DNA of 64,000 nucleotides, taken from Chlorops oryzae (taxonomy: Eukaryota > Arthropoda > Insecta > Diptera > Chloropidae). The stretch is taken from NCBI GenBank assembly GCA_020466095.1, contig CM035807.1:113932624-113996623 (forward strand). The letters are read 5' to 3'. Each line of letters begins with the position of its first letter. The stretch's first letter is position 1. The position numbers were made by a program, and so were the translations under genes. The notes under the pieces were generated by a model. It was not told the origin of the DNA, made no database searches, and saw only the letters and a program-made list of their open reading frames with translations. Below are positions 1-13,800 of this stretch, one piece after another.

Positions 1-620
1 CTACTGTGGGTTCCAGGACATCTGGGAATAGATGGTAATGAACTTGCGGACAGAATGGCCAAAGAGGGGCTGGGCAGAATTAGCCCTCTATGGACCTGAA
101 CCATTCTGTGGCCTAGGTAAGGGAGCAATCAACAAACTTATCAGGGACAAAGAATCTGCCGAGAGGAAACTATACTGGAACAAACAACCAGGAATCTCGC
201 AATCTAAGCTTATGATAGGAAGCTACAACCACAAAAGGTTCGAGGAATGCATAAAACTATCAAAGAATAAACTAAGAACAAATAACAGGAATACTCTCAG
301 GTCACTGCAGGTTGAACTATCACCTCACTAAACTGAAAGTGCTCACGAATGAGAAATGCCGGTTCTGTAATACAGACAAGGAAACTGCAGCTCACATCAT
401 CGGGTCATGTCCGGCCCTGAAAAAAGCAAGAATTAGTAACTTTTGGGGGGCAAATACTACCCGAAGCGGAACTCAAATCCAGCAGTGTAGGTTCTATACT
501 AAACTTCCTGCTGTACGCAGGACTCAGAGACTCTCTCTCTGAGGATGGCAAAGGGGGCACAATAGATCTTACAGGTCGACGTGCTCTTTAACCCCCTATC
601 AATAATAATAATAATAAAAT
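1..620 (+). mobile_element. Non-LTR retrotransposon 3' fragment: RNase H end and C-terminal zinc knuckle, decayed
   Basis: Frame 1 from base 1 reads the last part of an RNase H domain (WVPGHLGIDGNELAD), a typical signature of I/Jockey/LOA/R1-type elements that carry RNase H. A stop follows at about base 97. The reading moves to frame 2 (32-331) and then frame 3 (312-542). Frame 3 carries a CCHC-like finger (CRFCN...H-x4-C), as at the C-terminus of many such elements. The fragment ends in an (AAT)n run at 598-616, the usual microsatellite-like tail. The 5' end lies outside the window. Two frame changes make it dead. It sits in a GramD1B intron, antisense to the gene. Clade assignment is uncertain. 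Confidence 0.8.
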
Positions 621-1176
621 GACGAAGAAGAAAAAAAAAATATGGATATGGACGGCTTTAGCATTATCATCATCATCATTTTTAGCAATATAATCCAGCG
701 TGGGTTTTGGATTTCTCTACAATTTTCCTCTATTCGTCTCGATTTCGGGCAAGTTTTCTTTAGTTCTTTACAGTAGATGTCTACTCAACAGTCAATTTTT
801 GAGCACTTTGATGAAATCTACAATATCAGTTGTGTGATTGGATTCCCGGGAATTCATTTCCCCGGGAAATTGAAATAAAAACTCGGGAATTTAAATATGT
901 TCGAAATTTTTTAATTCGAAAACTTTATCGTATAGCCGCTCTTTTGTTTTTGACAATGTCATTTCTTTAAAAATTGCCATACAATCTTCAAAATATTGGA
1001 GGAACGAAATTCCCTTTCCCCAAAATTTGGGGAAAGGGAATCCAATCACATGCCCGTATATCTTCGCCCTGGGACAGTTACAACTATTCTTCATTGTATC
1101 TTATTCTATATTCCGGCTTTAGAATACTAACATAAAACTAAGAGCACAACAAGGATAATGCATCAAAAAGACTTAC
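617..1176. other. Intronic sequence, nothing recognised
   Basis: AT-rich DNA between the retrotransposon tail and the GramD1B exon ending at 1177. It includes a short inverted pair of CCCGGGAA-type words near 845-870 and a CCCCAAA-type palindrome near 1017-1040. No supported gene. Confidence 0.5.
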
Positions 1177-2122
1177 GGTATTTTATCATCAGCAGAATCG
1201 CTAGAGTCCGACATATCCGTTGGCACGTTCTCCGTATTTTTCGATAAGGTTTCATCTCGTTGTCTGGTATTTTTTGAAACTTTCCTTTTCCCATCCGTTG
1301 GAATTGTTTTTGTTTCTTTCGACGAAGCACTGCCACTATTGTTGCTTCCATTAACTTTATTTTCCACAACGGGAGTCATCGTAGTCTTCACTGCCGGATG
1401 ATCATTTTCAGCGTCATCGTTTTCCTCTAATTCTGCCGTTGTTGTTGTTGTTGTTGCCGTTGGTGGCTCCTTGGACAGCGGTTTCATTGTGCTCTTTCTA
1501 CGATCACCGCCGCTATTATTATCACTCGTTTTATTATCCGATCCACTTGTGGTATTCGCTGACGCCGAAGATGATTTATTTGTATTGAAAAAATATGATT
1601 TTTTCGTTTTTGTCGCACAACTTGAACTTAATTGTTGTTGATGATTATTCAAATCGGGATTGAGTGAATTACTATTCAAACTGATCGTATCTTCGAGTGC
1701 CGAACTAAAATCAGCTTCACCTTCTGTTTCATTTGTGGCGGCGATTCTTGGATCAATGTAATCTTCGTCGTCACTCGTTAGACCGAGCTCTTCGCCATAT
1801 GAATTATGAACGTATTGCCACATTTCTTGTGGCGCCATCGGCTTGTTCATTAACGTATTCTGCCATACTCGAAAGAGCATCAAGAACGATTTGTCCCTCG
1901 ATGTGAATGTTGCGAAAAAGTACTTCTCATTTGCTGTACAAATCGATATTGCATTCGGTATAACGAGAGCGGTCTTCTCTTTCGTTATCGATGTTACGTC
2001 TTTCCATTTGAGACTGAGATACGTTTCCCATCGGAATATATTCGCATGAAAGCAAACGTAATTTTGTGAGATATAAAGACGTCCTTGTACCAATATTTCA
2101 CGCTGCAAAGCACAGGAGTAAT
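1177..2122 (-). CDS. GramD1B: GramD1B exon 5 (rest of GRAM domain and Ser/Thr-rich linker)
   Basis: Begins DYSCALQREILVQGRLYISQ and runs through the GRAM fold (IFRWETYLSLKWKDV, KTALVIPNAISICTANEKY, MLFRVWQNTL) to the hallmark ELGLTSDDEDY. About 170 residues of Ser/Asn/Thr-rich linker follow. Acceptor CAG at 2123-2125, donor GTAAGT at 1171-1176, phase 2. The next exon is outside the window. Confidence 0.92.
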
Positions 2123-5100
2123 CTGCAATTCAAATTAATAAAAAAAAAAAAAAATAGTTACTAAATTATTGGCTATAGGTATTTTTCGTATATACACCGA
2201 GAGAAAAAGGTAGTTATATTAACTGAAAAAGCAGGTTAAAATAACCGAGTTCACCGTTAATTGTTAGCTTATGTGTAGTAGCGGTCAATTCAACAGTACA
2301 AACACAGTCAATAAGGATATAACTACCTGATGGTTGATATAACTGTCTCGCGGTTAAATCAACTGTCACCAGCGACTGGGAAAAAAATTTTTTTTTGCTT
2401 TGACTTTTTTTTATCTTCTTTTATTAATATTTTTTTTTTATTAAATTATTATATTTTTTCTATATGTATATGGCAAAAAAGATCAATTGTTAATGATCGC
2501 GGTGTTAAATATATTTCATATTATTGAAATCTTTATCTTTATTTGTTTCTATTTAAATCTTTGTCTCTTTCATCTCTTTAAATTTTCTCGCCTCGGCCGA
2601 GCCTTGAACCGCTGACCTCCACACTTCGCTGGGCGAACGTCTTAACCATTACGCTAAACGAACGAATTTAATTTGTTGGTCAAAATGCTCACTTGAGCTT
2701 ATGGTTGCTCAAGTTTTGGGGAACGTGCTTAAGGAATTGTTTCACTCCCAAAATTTTTTGCTTGAAAATGAACCATTAAAAAAAAAATTAAATAAATTAA
2801 AACCTTAAAAATTTAGGAGAAAATTTTTGTCTTCGAAAACAACTACACTCTGAACAAAAAAAAAAACTGTAATTAAAAAAAAAATTCAGAAAAATTCCCG
2901 CCGCCAGCAGGGATAGAACCCCGAAGCTCACGACTGTCGAGTCACAGTTTAAACCACTGAGCTATCGAAACTCCGGAGACGGTTGATCAGAATGCGAACT
3001 TATACGTCTAAGTGAACGAAAGCGAATTTGAACATAAAAAGTAACGGTTTTTCAACTGTTCATTTGACTGCCTTTTTCAGTGCATTTAACGCGGAATACA
3101 GTTTATTTGACCACTCTTACTTTAACTGTTCTAAGTAGTTGATTTAACTGTTGTTATTTCTCTCGGTGTAGTTAAATGTACTCCGTGCCGATATCCCTTT
3201 AAAATATCAAGCCGGCAGATATGAGAGAGTAAATGTTGATCTTACAGCGAGTCAACAATAGTCGATACATCAAGTCGCAGTTTGAAAGCAAATGAGTTTT
3301 TTTTTTTATTTTATTTATTTTTGAATCAGCAATTAAGCAAAATGCTATTTGCATTTGTATTTAAATATAATCAGCAAAATGCTTCACTCTTTTTATGAGC
3401 TTCTTTAAGGGGATCTTCTCATTGAAAACCCGTTTTTTGGACCCTTTTTAAAAAAATTCTTATTTGAAAACGCAAAGAATAATTGAAAACTTTTTTTATT
3501 TATTGTATTACAAAAGGTTCAAAGTAAATAAAAAAATTTTTTTTGCCTCGATACGTGGGCTGTTCAAAAAGTAATGAGACTTCAAAGTTGGTGGTGAAAA
3601 AAAAAGGTGTCGTCACGGCGGCCACGATTCCGGGTCTCCGGAGCGTCCGAAATGGAAAAAAAAAAACGGGGTTATAATCAGTATAGATGTAATTCTCGGG
3701 TGAACCTCAAGCTTAATTTTGTGATTTTTTTTTGACAAAATGGCGGCCATTCAAAAAAAAATTTCAATTTCGGGCTTTTTTTTTGTAGTTTAGTGTAAAA
3801 AAAAAAATAGTAAAAAATTTTTTAAAATTATGGTCGAGGTTCACCCGAGAATGGTGACAATTCTGCGTCGATTCCACTTTGTTTCATGAAAATCGGTTCA
3901 GTTGAACTGGAGATATCATGGCCGCCAGTTCGAAAAACGTGGTTTCGAGATAAACGCGTTTAAAGTTTGAAGCAACGCAAAAATTACTCGTTTTAGCGCA
4001 GATCTTGCTCGACAAAGAAGGCTATATCCTCTAAACTATTTCGAATTTCAAAAAATTCTTTTAGGGGCATATTCACAACTACCCAAGCTATAAATAAATG
4101 CAAAAAAAAAAAAAGTCGAAAAAAAAAAGTTGCTCAATGAGAAGACCCCCTTAAGTACAAAATATTACACAAACTCTTTTCAAAATATTTAAAAAAAAAA
4201 TTTTTTTTTGGATAACTTTTTTGATACACCTTAAACCTTAAACGTATTATACTCGCACTTAAAATTTTTCGCCTATACTTTTCAAATGCCAATTAGCGAA
4301 TGAGAAGAAGGTTCCAAACTCACCCACTATTAAACGCTCATCATTTGGAACATCTTTGAAGAGCTTTTTGAAGTCCTCGGCACGCGATTTATAGGTTGGA
4401 TAAAGTACGTTGTACCATGATTTTTTCTTTGCACGATCTGATAACCGGGTTATTGCCTTCGCCCTCTCAACGACGGCACCGGAAAAGTTTGTTGTAAATT
4501 GTAATGTATTTGATGTGAATGTTTCTTGTTCCAAATTATCACTACACTTGCCGATACTGTCCGTCTGGAATTAAGAAACAATAACAATGAATATAATATT
4601 TATAGATGATTTTTTCGGCTCAATTAACATTTAAGGAATTCTAATGAATGAATGAATCATTTTGCGTTCGATAAACCGCACAGTTTTTATCTTAAAAATT
4701 TTATCAACTTACACCAACGTATCAGAAATTCATAGCAACAACTGATCTTCATTCGACATTCTTGTGTACTAACTTATTGAGTGCTAATGAAAAAAGCTCA
4801 GTTGTGATATACATCTGAGCTGCGATTCTCTTTATTTTACACTCCCATTTTTTTTTTTCTTTAAATTATCCGCAAATAAAACGGTCGGATGTTGTGCAAT
4901 TACCAATGGAAACTGCTATTGATTGACACAAGCTATCGGTCTCATTACGATACGAGCATTCGTTATCAATAAAAGCTTTTCAAAGCTTTTTTTTCTTTCT
5001 TTGATTATATTGGCATTTATCGTCGATTGTGTTAACAATACAGGGTGACCTGAAGAGTATGTTTCGAACACTATTCTCATTCATGAGCTTTGAGAGAGTT

Positions 5101-8100
5101 CAAACTCTCCTCCAATGAAATTTAGTAGTGATCGAATTTGTGTTGACAAAACCAATTATATTCAAGCTTTTTTTTAGAGCAATCATTTTTGCGTAGGCAT
5201 GCAATGGATTGCCTTTTGGGAATGAATGCATGTGGGGGAGGAGAACATCGAGTAGTAGTAGTAGTAGTGTTGGTTTATTTAGCAATATTTTTGCTATTAA
5301 CAATGTCTATCAATTTACAAATGATTATCCATCACATCATTCATAGTTTCTTGACAAACTTGACAACTTTTGTTTTAAGATCTAACTACATTCCGTTCAT
5401 TTTTCAATGCATTTGGCAAACTATTAAATAAATTTAATCCTGCTGCACATGTAAGGACTGTTTGTGCGCTGCACTTGACACTCAAAATTATACATTATTG
5501 TCTTTAGTGTTGGAAGGCATTGAACACTCGAACTGACATACCTTTCGGAGAACTGTGAGGTAATTACGGCAGTCCCTAAATTACAATTTAATTTTAAAGC
5601 GAGATGACACATGAGACAGGATACATTCTTCATTATCCTTTGCAGCTTGCACTGCATGGACACCTCTGGCATTGCGAAACAGTGAGATATTGACAACTTG
5701 TACACAAAGATGCTCCACATCCTATAGTTCCCTGGACGTCTCTTATTCCCATTGTTCTGAACCTTTGAAGCCTATTGTCAACCAGCTTACAGTTCGCCGG
5801 TCAGAAAATATTATTGTTAAATCAGTATTCACTGAATTGGTGGACTACTTATAAGGCAGACATCTGAAAAACTGTTAATCTAGCAAGTCTCGCCTGACTC
5901 AATTTCCTTTACTCCTTATTCTACCTAAAGAATCGTATCTTCTTTGCAATTGTTCGCTATCTCTTTTACAGATATAGTCACGTGCATTCTGATCAAGCTT
6001 GCAGTGTTCGACCGATCGAAGACTATGAAGGCTGCGTCAGTAAATACTTAAATATTCTGCCAGATACTTTCTCTACCACGTCGCCATCTATCACAATGTT
6101 AATGGCTCTGATTCGCCATTAATATCACCATCGCCTTACGTCAATCTTTGCATCTAAGGCTCAGCTTAATTCATCCTGACAAATACGCTACTTATTCTTT
6201 GCAGATCGTCGTTTATAAGTTTGAACACACTCGTCAGGCTGAAGTTATGCCTTCGCACACACTCGACCAACTTTTTCGATAGCATGTATGTACTATAATC
6301 GAAGCAACAGGATGGGTTCGCTCAGGGGATGGCGCCTTGTGGGACGCCCAATTTCACAGTCCCGAGTATACAGCAATAAAATTCTAAGGCCCGATATTAC
6401 AGTGTGTACTTAAATTAAGGAAGCTTGAAGACTTAAGAACACCTTAAGTGTCAAGCGGTTTAACAGTCAATTTTTATCCAAAACTACAGGCAACATTTGC
6501 GAAAACCTATATTTTTTGGTATATACTTTTTTAAAATTCGTAAAATTAGTGAAATTCCTTCATTAAATTAATTTGAAAGCTTATTTAAGGAGCACTTAAA
6601 ATTTTGTACTGTAAACCCTGCTGGTGCCTTAGGTACCATTTGGTCCAAAATGCAATTTTTTTGTGGCCAATATCTGGAGATTGATGAAATATATTTACTT
6701 TCTGCCATAACAATCTTCTTTTAAAGAGTTCAAATTCTTATGTTGACTCATGATACAAGAAAACAAGATAGCGCCACTTGAGAGAGGAAACGTCACAAAC
6801 TCAAAATCGCGATCGTTGTTGTTGTTGTTGCCCATGTTAAACCGGCTTTTTACTTTTTTGAATAGCATGGGAAACAACAACAATTTCTCGCTCAGTGACG
6901 TCACAAACTCAATTTTCGGCTCTCAAAGAGAGCCTCAAAATAGCGGTACTGAAGTGGCGCTATCTTGTTTTCTTGTATCATGTGTTGACTATATATTTTG
7001 TATGAAAAATACACCGCGGGCCAAATGGCCCCTAAAGCATTTAGTGTAACTTTCTTAAGCTACCAGCAGGGTTCAAATACTTTACAGACTTAAGCTTAAC
7101 TTAAGTGCTAAGGAGACCTTAAGTATGCACTGTAATATCGGGCCTAAGTGCTGTTGTATTCATAAATTTCTGCTGGCGGAAGTGATTACCTCCCAGTAAT
7201 TTTCGAATTCGCGCATATTGAATGAGTTTCTCTAGGCCTTCTTTTAGGCAGATCATTGATTGGCATAAGATTTGAAAAATATTTGAAGAATTTTTTTAAA
7301 ATATTGTTTTTTTTTTTGGCAAAATTCTTTACCTCTTCGCCAAAAGTATCCGTGAAATACTTCGATTCGCTTGAGTCTCTAGAGTTCTTTCGAAGTTTTG
7401 GACTCTCAGACTTTGATGAAGCGTCTGTGTCTCGCGGATTGCTGTAAGTCTCACTGCTAAGACTTTCGGTCAATTGGACTTTTTGATTTGCGACGATGAT
7501 GGATTCTTCCGAGTTATTTGTTAATAAATTCAATTTCGGTTGTTCCGCGGAAATGCCTGAAATAACAGCTGAAGGAACATCCGAGGTAGATGATGATAAT
7601 ATCGGATTCGAGTCAAAACCTTCTGTTGAGATCAATGGTATGCCATTCTTTGATTCATTTGTATTGATGCTTTCTTTTGCCGTTAAATTTTCTTCATTAA
7701 TGGATTCTCTCCTGGAAAGAGGCATAAATTCGAAATAAATATGTTATTGTCCACATCATAAAGAATATAACAACAAAGAGATACATTTATCAAAAGCATG
7801 CGTGAAGAAGTCTAGGAAATTTTGAAAAGTAGCTTAAGTGTGCATTGCTAAGAGAGAGAGTAGCAGAGTCCTTGATAAAAGTGATTTAAAATTTGAGTTT
7901 ACCTACCTTTCCAACATTTTACATGCTTCAATTTCTTCATTCTCTTTCTCTTTTTCTTTTTCATTTTCATTTTCTTTTTCTTTCTCATCCCAATCCGCTT
8001 GTTGAACACTTGATGATGTGACTGTAGTATCAATACTCTTGATCCTACATATTAATATGAAAATAAGAGAAATCAAAAAGGATACTGTACATACATAAAT

Positions 8101-10787
8101 AGCTAACAAATAATTATGCTAAAAGGTACAAATTATACAATCAAATTAATCTCAACGGCAAGCCAAACATAGAAATATCGCTCTGAAAGTAAATATGTAG
8201 GTATGAAATTTTTGCATTAATGTTAGCCTAGACTGATGAGGGAAAAAGTAACAATAACCTTCAGGCACATTCAGTTTATTTAGTCTGTTATCACTTAGAA
8301 AAGACATCATATCAAATGATTTTTTTAAGTCTTCCCAACTAGCAAAATAAGGAAATTTTACCGGCATTAGGTTCATTCGACTGTTTTTTGTTAAGCTTTA
8401 CTAATTTTTAACAAAATTTTTGTGTTAAAGGTGACTTGACTTCAAAGTATGAATGTCCTTTGTAAGGCCTTCAAAGTAAATCCGACTTTTAAGAGTATTT
8501 CTGGTCGAAAATAAGTATAAAGTTACTCTAATAGGGCATTTACATATACGTTTTAGCGCTACTCGTTTAAGCTAAAACGACTAAGTCAAAACGGGGTGTT
8601 TACATATGCGCATGTCGTTTTGTAATATTGTGGTTATCTTTTGTTTGCTCAACGCGTGAAATATGAGTGAATATTGTAATTTAGAATAGAAGCAATTATT
8701 GAAATTGCGTTCGTTTTCTACATTGGTTGGGAAACAACCTCACATTTTTTAAATTAGAAATTTCAATGACCATATCTTTTGCATTTTTATAGTGATGACA
8801 CTCAGATTTCGATATTTTTATCAGTTATAAGCAGGATTTATCTTGTTTAGCTACTTGTTTTAAATTAAAACAGGAAAGTTTCTCGTTTTAGTTTTGTACG
8901 ATAAAACGGGAAAAATCTAAGTTGTTTTAGAGCTAAAACGGGCAAAGTTACTAAAACGCGAATAAAACGGCATATGTAAACGGCCTAATAGTAGTAGCGA
9001 CTTAACTTTGATTTCCAAATTAGGTAAATTTTTTAAGGGGGACCTTCTGGTCTAGAGCACGAAAATTAAGGGTATTTTCATGATTTTTTTTTTGGTATTA
9101 GGCCAAATAAAAAACAGGTTTCTAAGTTTGCAGGATTATTGTTTTATTTATTGACAATCCGAAAAAATTTGTTGTATTTTTTTTTGTTTTTATTTCTATT
9201 TTAAAAATGGTAGCGAAATAGACGCTTTTTTAAAAAGTACCTCCGTGGCGTACACGATTTCGTAAGTTCGGGTTATCCGAAAAAAAATAAAAAAATTGTA
9301 TTATTAATCAGAATAAATGCGGCTATCGGGTGAGCTACAAAAAAAAAAAAAAAAAAAAAAATTGACAAAATGGCGCAATTTTTAATTTAACACATCAAAA
9401 AACGCCCTTTTTTTGACCATTTTTTTAATGCAAAAAATATTGCAAGTTCTTGACAAAACTTTGCGCTATTGTAGTCTATTCTCCATAGCCATATTTGTAA
9501 GAATAACAATTATAAAAATTTAGACCGAAGGTCCCCTTATGGTTCTTTTGAAAAGTACAAGGAACATTTCACTAAACAAGCTGGCATTTTGAGATTCAAA
9601 GACGCGTTCAAAGTTGCTTTACCGAATTCAAGCGCGGACTGCTTTTGCTTCTCACCTACAAAATCGGCGTTATGCAAGATTTAAATATTTTCAAATATCT
9701 TCACCGAAATGTATGCAGCTATATTCGAGAAAAAGTTTCTTATTCTGAAATCCATATATGCTTTAGTTTTAAAGAGAAAAATAATATTTCGTGAAAAAGA
9801 GCTTCTAGATATTTCGCGAGCTTGTCACCTTTAAATTTTTGGCAAATTTTGAAAAACAAGAACATTTCACCATAAACCTAATGATTGGATTTCCAAACGG
9901 ACGACACTTAAATGAGCATTTTTAAGCCCCGAATTCAAGTATGCGGTAAATAGTACTTTTGCTTCTCAATACTTTCGTGCAGCTTATGCGGACTTTTATA
10001 TTTTTCAAAGTTTCTATGCAGTCCCGAATGGTAATCAGCTATATACGGACGCGACAAAAAGTTTACTTTTTCTGGAAATGCCCATATATGCTCTTAGGTT
10101 TTATGAATGGCAAAATATTTTTCCGTGAAAAAGAGCTTTTAGAATATTTCGCGAGCTTTGGTTCATTTTGAAAATTTTTTGAAATTTTTGAATTAAAATT
10201 TAAACTCAAGTGAAAGCGTATAATTTTTATGAGTACTCGGTACTCGTTAGATTGGTACTTGGTTCAAATATTGCATTACTAGAAGCGAAATTATGCTATC
10301 ATCTGCGTGACGCAAAACTCTCATTGGAGATTGAAATGCGTCACGCAAAACATTTTCGTAACGTCGCGCACTCTCGCATCGGGCTCTCGCAATGTTGGAT
10401 TTTGGGCTTAAGACACACTTAATAGAAAATCGTTCGTTCATTGTTTTATTGAATGTAATACGCATGGATGGATAAGAAATTATCTATCCCTCTCTTTTTT
10501 GACTTTTTTTTTGTCAAATTGCCTTCTTAAGTCCCTAATTTTAAAGACGAAATGCCTTATTATGCCCTATTCATACCGTCATCAATCGATTTCCATTCTA
10601 TTCCCCACTTTCGACGAATCGACGTTGTACGGACGTAATTTTTCCCAATCTAGGTCGGGTCAACAACATATTCCAACTTAAAGTTAGTTAGAATTTAATT
10701 ATTATCGCTCTAGTTTGTCCAATTTGGAATTGTACACGTATCAATCAAAAATTCATGTGACATTCAATTTTAAAGTGCATTTCATGC

Positions 10788-10825
<38 letters not shown>

Positions 10826-13800
10826 GTAAATATTGCATGTAAAGCGTCCAATTATTGCATTTTTAAATAGATTTCAAATATATATTCTATAATTAACGGA
10901 GCCGCGCCGTTCAGTAGGTTCTTATTAATATTTGAATTTTTAATTGCTTTTAGTTGGGGTTGGCATTCACGCTATTTTCGACTTAATTGCGGTAAAAAAA
11001 AAAAATTAAAATTATTTTCCACCGAATCGCTTTTAAAACTAATGCCGCATGACTTTTAAATGTTTATATTTTATTTAAAAATTTAACTACGTGCTCTCGT
11101 ATCGAGGTATGCACTTTGATGTCTGTTGTCTTTGAAAAGCTCTGATTCTTACTCGTACTACCCCTCCCCTCTTCATCTAGTAATGAATTTTGATTAGATT
11201 ATAAAAACTCAATAAAGCTGTTGCCTCAATGAGAAACTTCATCAGAGATTGTTGCACTTTGACGAACCTTCGACTGTATGCATTTAACCCTTTACTTTAA
11301 ATAAACAAATGGTTTTATTAACCCTTTTCTGCATGAATTATGAATTAATTTGGAGAAAATCTTTCGCAACAGACGTTTTTATTAACCCTTGACATCACGA
11401 TAGATAAAAAAAAAGTGGGGGAAAAAATTGTTTTCACAGTAAATGGTTTCATTAACCCTTTTCTGCATGAATTATGAAATAATTTGGAAAAATGTTTCGC
11501 AACAGACGTTTTTATTAACCCTTTACAGCACGATAGATAAAAAAAAAGTGGGGAAAAAATTGTTTTCGCAGTAAATGGTTTTATTAACCCTTTTCTGCAT
11601 GAATTATGAAATAATTTGGAAAAATTGTTTCGCAACAGACGTTTTTATTAACCCTTTACAGCACGATAGATTAAAAAAAAAGTGGGAAGAAAATTGTTTT
11701 CGCAGTAAATTTTTATTAACCCTTTACGTGCTATAATTAGAATATTTGTGAACAGGACAGTTACGCTAGTAGAATAGTTTATTGACCTTTTACTGCCATG
11801 TGTATATTAAAAAAAAAATTGGGCAAAAAATTTCTTGGGTAACATGTTTTATTATAGGCTTAAAAAATGTAATCTTACGTAAATAACTATAGAATATTTT
11901 ATTGACCAACTGCCAATTATTGTAAGTAAATTAATTATTCTTATTACTTGTGAAAAATGTTTGATAAAATAATTGTTTCCATTGCCTGTGGGGATACGAC
12001 CGGTTTCGGACCTAGCTTACAGGTTCATCATCAGGTATCTTTAACCAACACCTTAACCTATACTTCGTTTTTTTTTTTAATTTTTTTTTAATCAAAATCA
12101 ATATATGGGTTCGTACGCAATAGAGGGTTAAATGTTTGTAAAGGTAAATTAGAAATTTTTAAATTCATTTATTTTAAGGTAAAGAGATTGACTTTATTCA
12201 AAAAGGCAAACCTGGAATTCTAAAAAGATTGAAGAGTAAAAAAAAAAAAGTATTAACTTCAAAGGTCCGTTTGAAAAGATTTAAGAGCTAACAGAAGTCC
12301 GCTTAGTTATCTAAAGATTTATAATGTGGATGTGTTTTGTTGCATTGTATTGTTACCCTGCAGGAAATGTCAATAGTGAAACTATACTCTTTCTCTACTG
12401 ACTGCGTCAACAGTACTACTGACCAGTTATACCCGTCGCAATGCTTTGCGTTATTGACATTTAACATTGAGTTGTCATTGAATGTCAACAGTAGACCGAA
12501 AAACTGTTGACGAACTATTGACGTCGGTACTATTATGTAGACAAAAGGAGTACTCTTTCGCTTTATAAGGAGACACGTTGTTGACATGGTCAATAAAGAT
12601 GAACTATACCTCTTGACAGTACAGTTTCTCTAATGACGACACCGCCTATAAATACTGTTGACGTTGGAACTAGTTCTCTTGTCTATATTGATGTCAATAT
12701 AGAGTCTATATTATAGACACGGGGCCATATGGCGACAGGCTTCCTGCAGGGTAGGTTCTTTTTTCTCTTCCTCTTTTAAATCAGTGAATCATTGCAGTCA
12801 TTTTTTTCCGTCGTCGTTATCTTTTGTTTAGAAATAGCAAAAGCAATGAGGCAATTCACCGGCACAAAAAAAAAACCTGAATTTATGAAGGCAAATAATT
12901 AAGGCATTAAATTTAAAAAAAATTCTATTGATCAAAGGTTGAAAAAACTATGATTTACGCGATTTTTTTTTTTTTTCATAAAAGCATTCAACGATATCTA
13001 GTTAGTCAGCTAAAAAGCGTTTTCCAGCTCAAAGAGCAATTAAGATTTTTTTAGCAGCGTCAGTTTTATTTTGAATTTTCGGTTTCGGTTTCTCCAATTC
13101 GACGGCAGTAATGGAAGGTCATATGTTTTGCATCATTGGCATTATAATCTTCATCATTTGTCTCCCCATTGTCCATGGTATTGCGAGAAAATAATTGAAC
13201 ATTTGAACTTGAAACGACACACAGCAGCTCTGCATTTCCGCACGAGAAGATAGATAATCGCGTAAGCCGAGCGGCAAAAAAAAAAAAAAACAACAACATT
13301 CAAGATAAATTATGAACACATTAACGTATCTCTAAACGATTCATATAAATTATAGCACAATTTCATTTCACATTTAGCACTTTTAATGACGACACATTAG
13401 GCTCATTTCGACGTTTGAGCGAAAAAGAGAGTCATGCCTTTCGAATGAAGAAAAATTTCAAATTCGCACGATTTTTTTTAACCCCTCTCCATTTTTTTTT
13501 TTCATAGAAATAGAACAAAAAAAAATAATAAAAAAAAGTGGAAAAACTAAACAACACAAAAAAGTAAAAATCAATAAATTACATTTTATCTTTTTTGTTT
13601 TTGTTTTCGTTGTTGGTTTCGTTTTTATTTGATTCTTGGCTCGCTGATAATGTCATCTTTATGGGTGCACGTCTCGAATCGAACTGAAATGTGCCAGCGA
13701 TTGTGTGCGGAACGAATGCATGCGTTCGAGCTTCCATATTATTTCATTAACATCGAAAATTTTCGCAGGTGCAAAGCTTTAAAAAATGTACTTAATTCTT

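Larger units (their letters stand above)
2195..3168 (-). mobile_element. TIR element with two internal tRNA-like modules (copy 1)
   Basis: Ends are inverted: CACCGAGAGAAA at 2195 and its complement TTTCTCTCGGTG ending at 3168, flanked by TA on both sides. Many GTTAA/AACTG words repeat near both ends. The inside (2367-2969) holds two tRNA-like stretches on the minus strand and matches 51785-52309 in another element with different termini. No transposase. It lies in GramD1B intron 4. Confidence 0.75.

Noticed and set aside
2594..2972. Two functional tRNA genes
   Set aside because: Acceptor stems pair poorly and box B is diverged; both lie in a repeated transposon core.
8152..8376. A 74-residue minus-strand frame as a GramD1B exon
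   Set aside because: Its only donor is weak and in phase 1, which does not fit the exon at 7907-8044.
11305..11730. CRISPR-like array
   Set aside because: Units are whole 132-bp tandem repeats without unique spacers, and the genome is eukaryotic.
13066..13299. Minus-strand frame starting in a poly-Phe stretch, with MDNGETNDEDYNANDAKHM
   Set aside because: No donor in a useful phase and no homology recognised.
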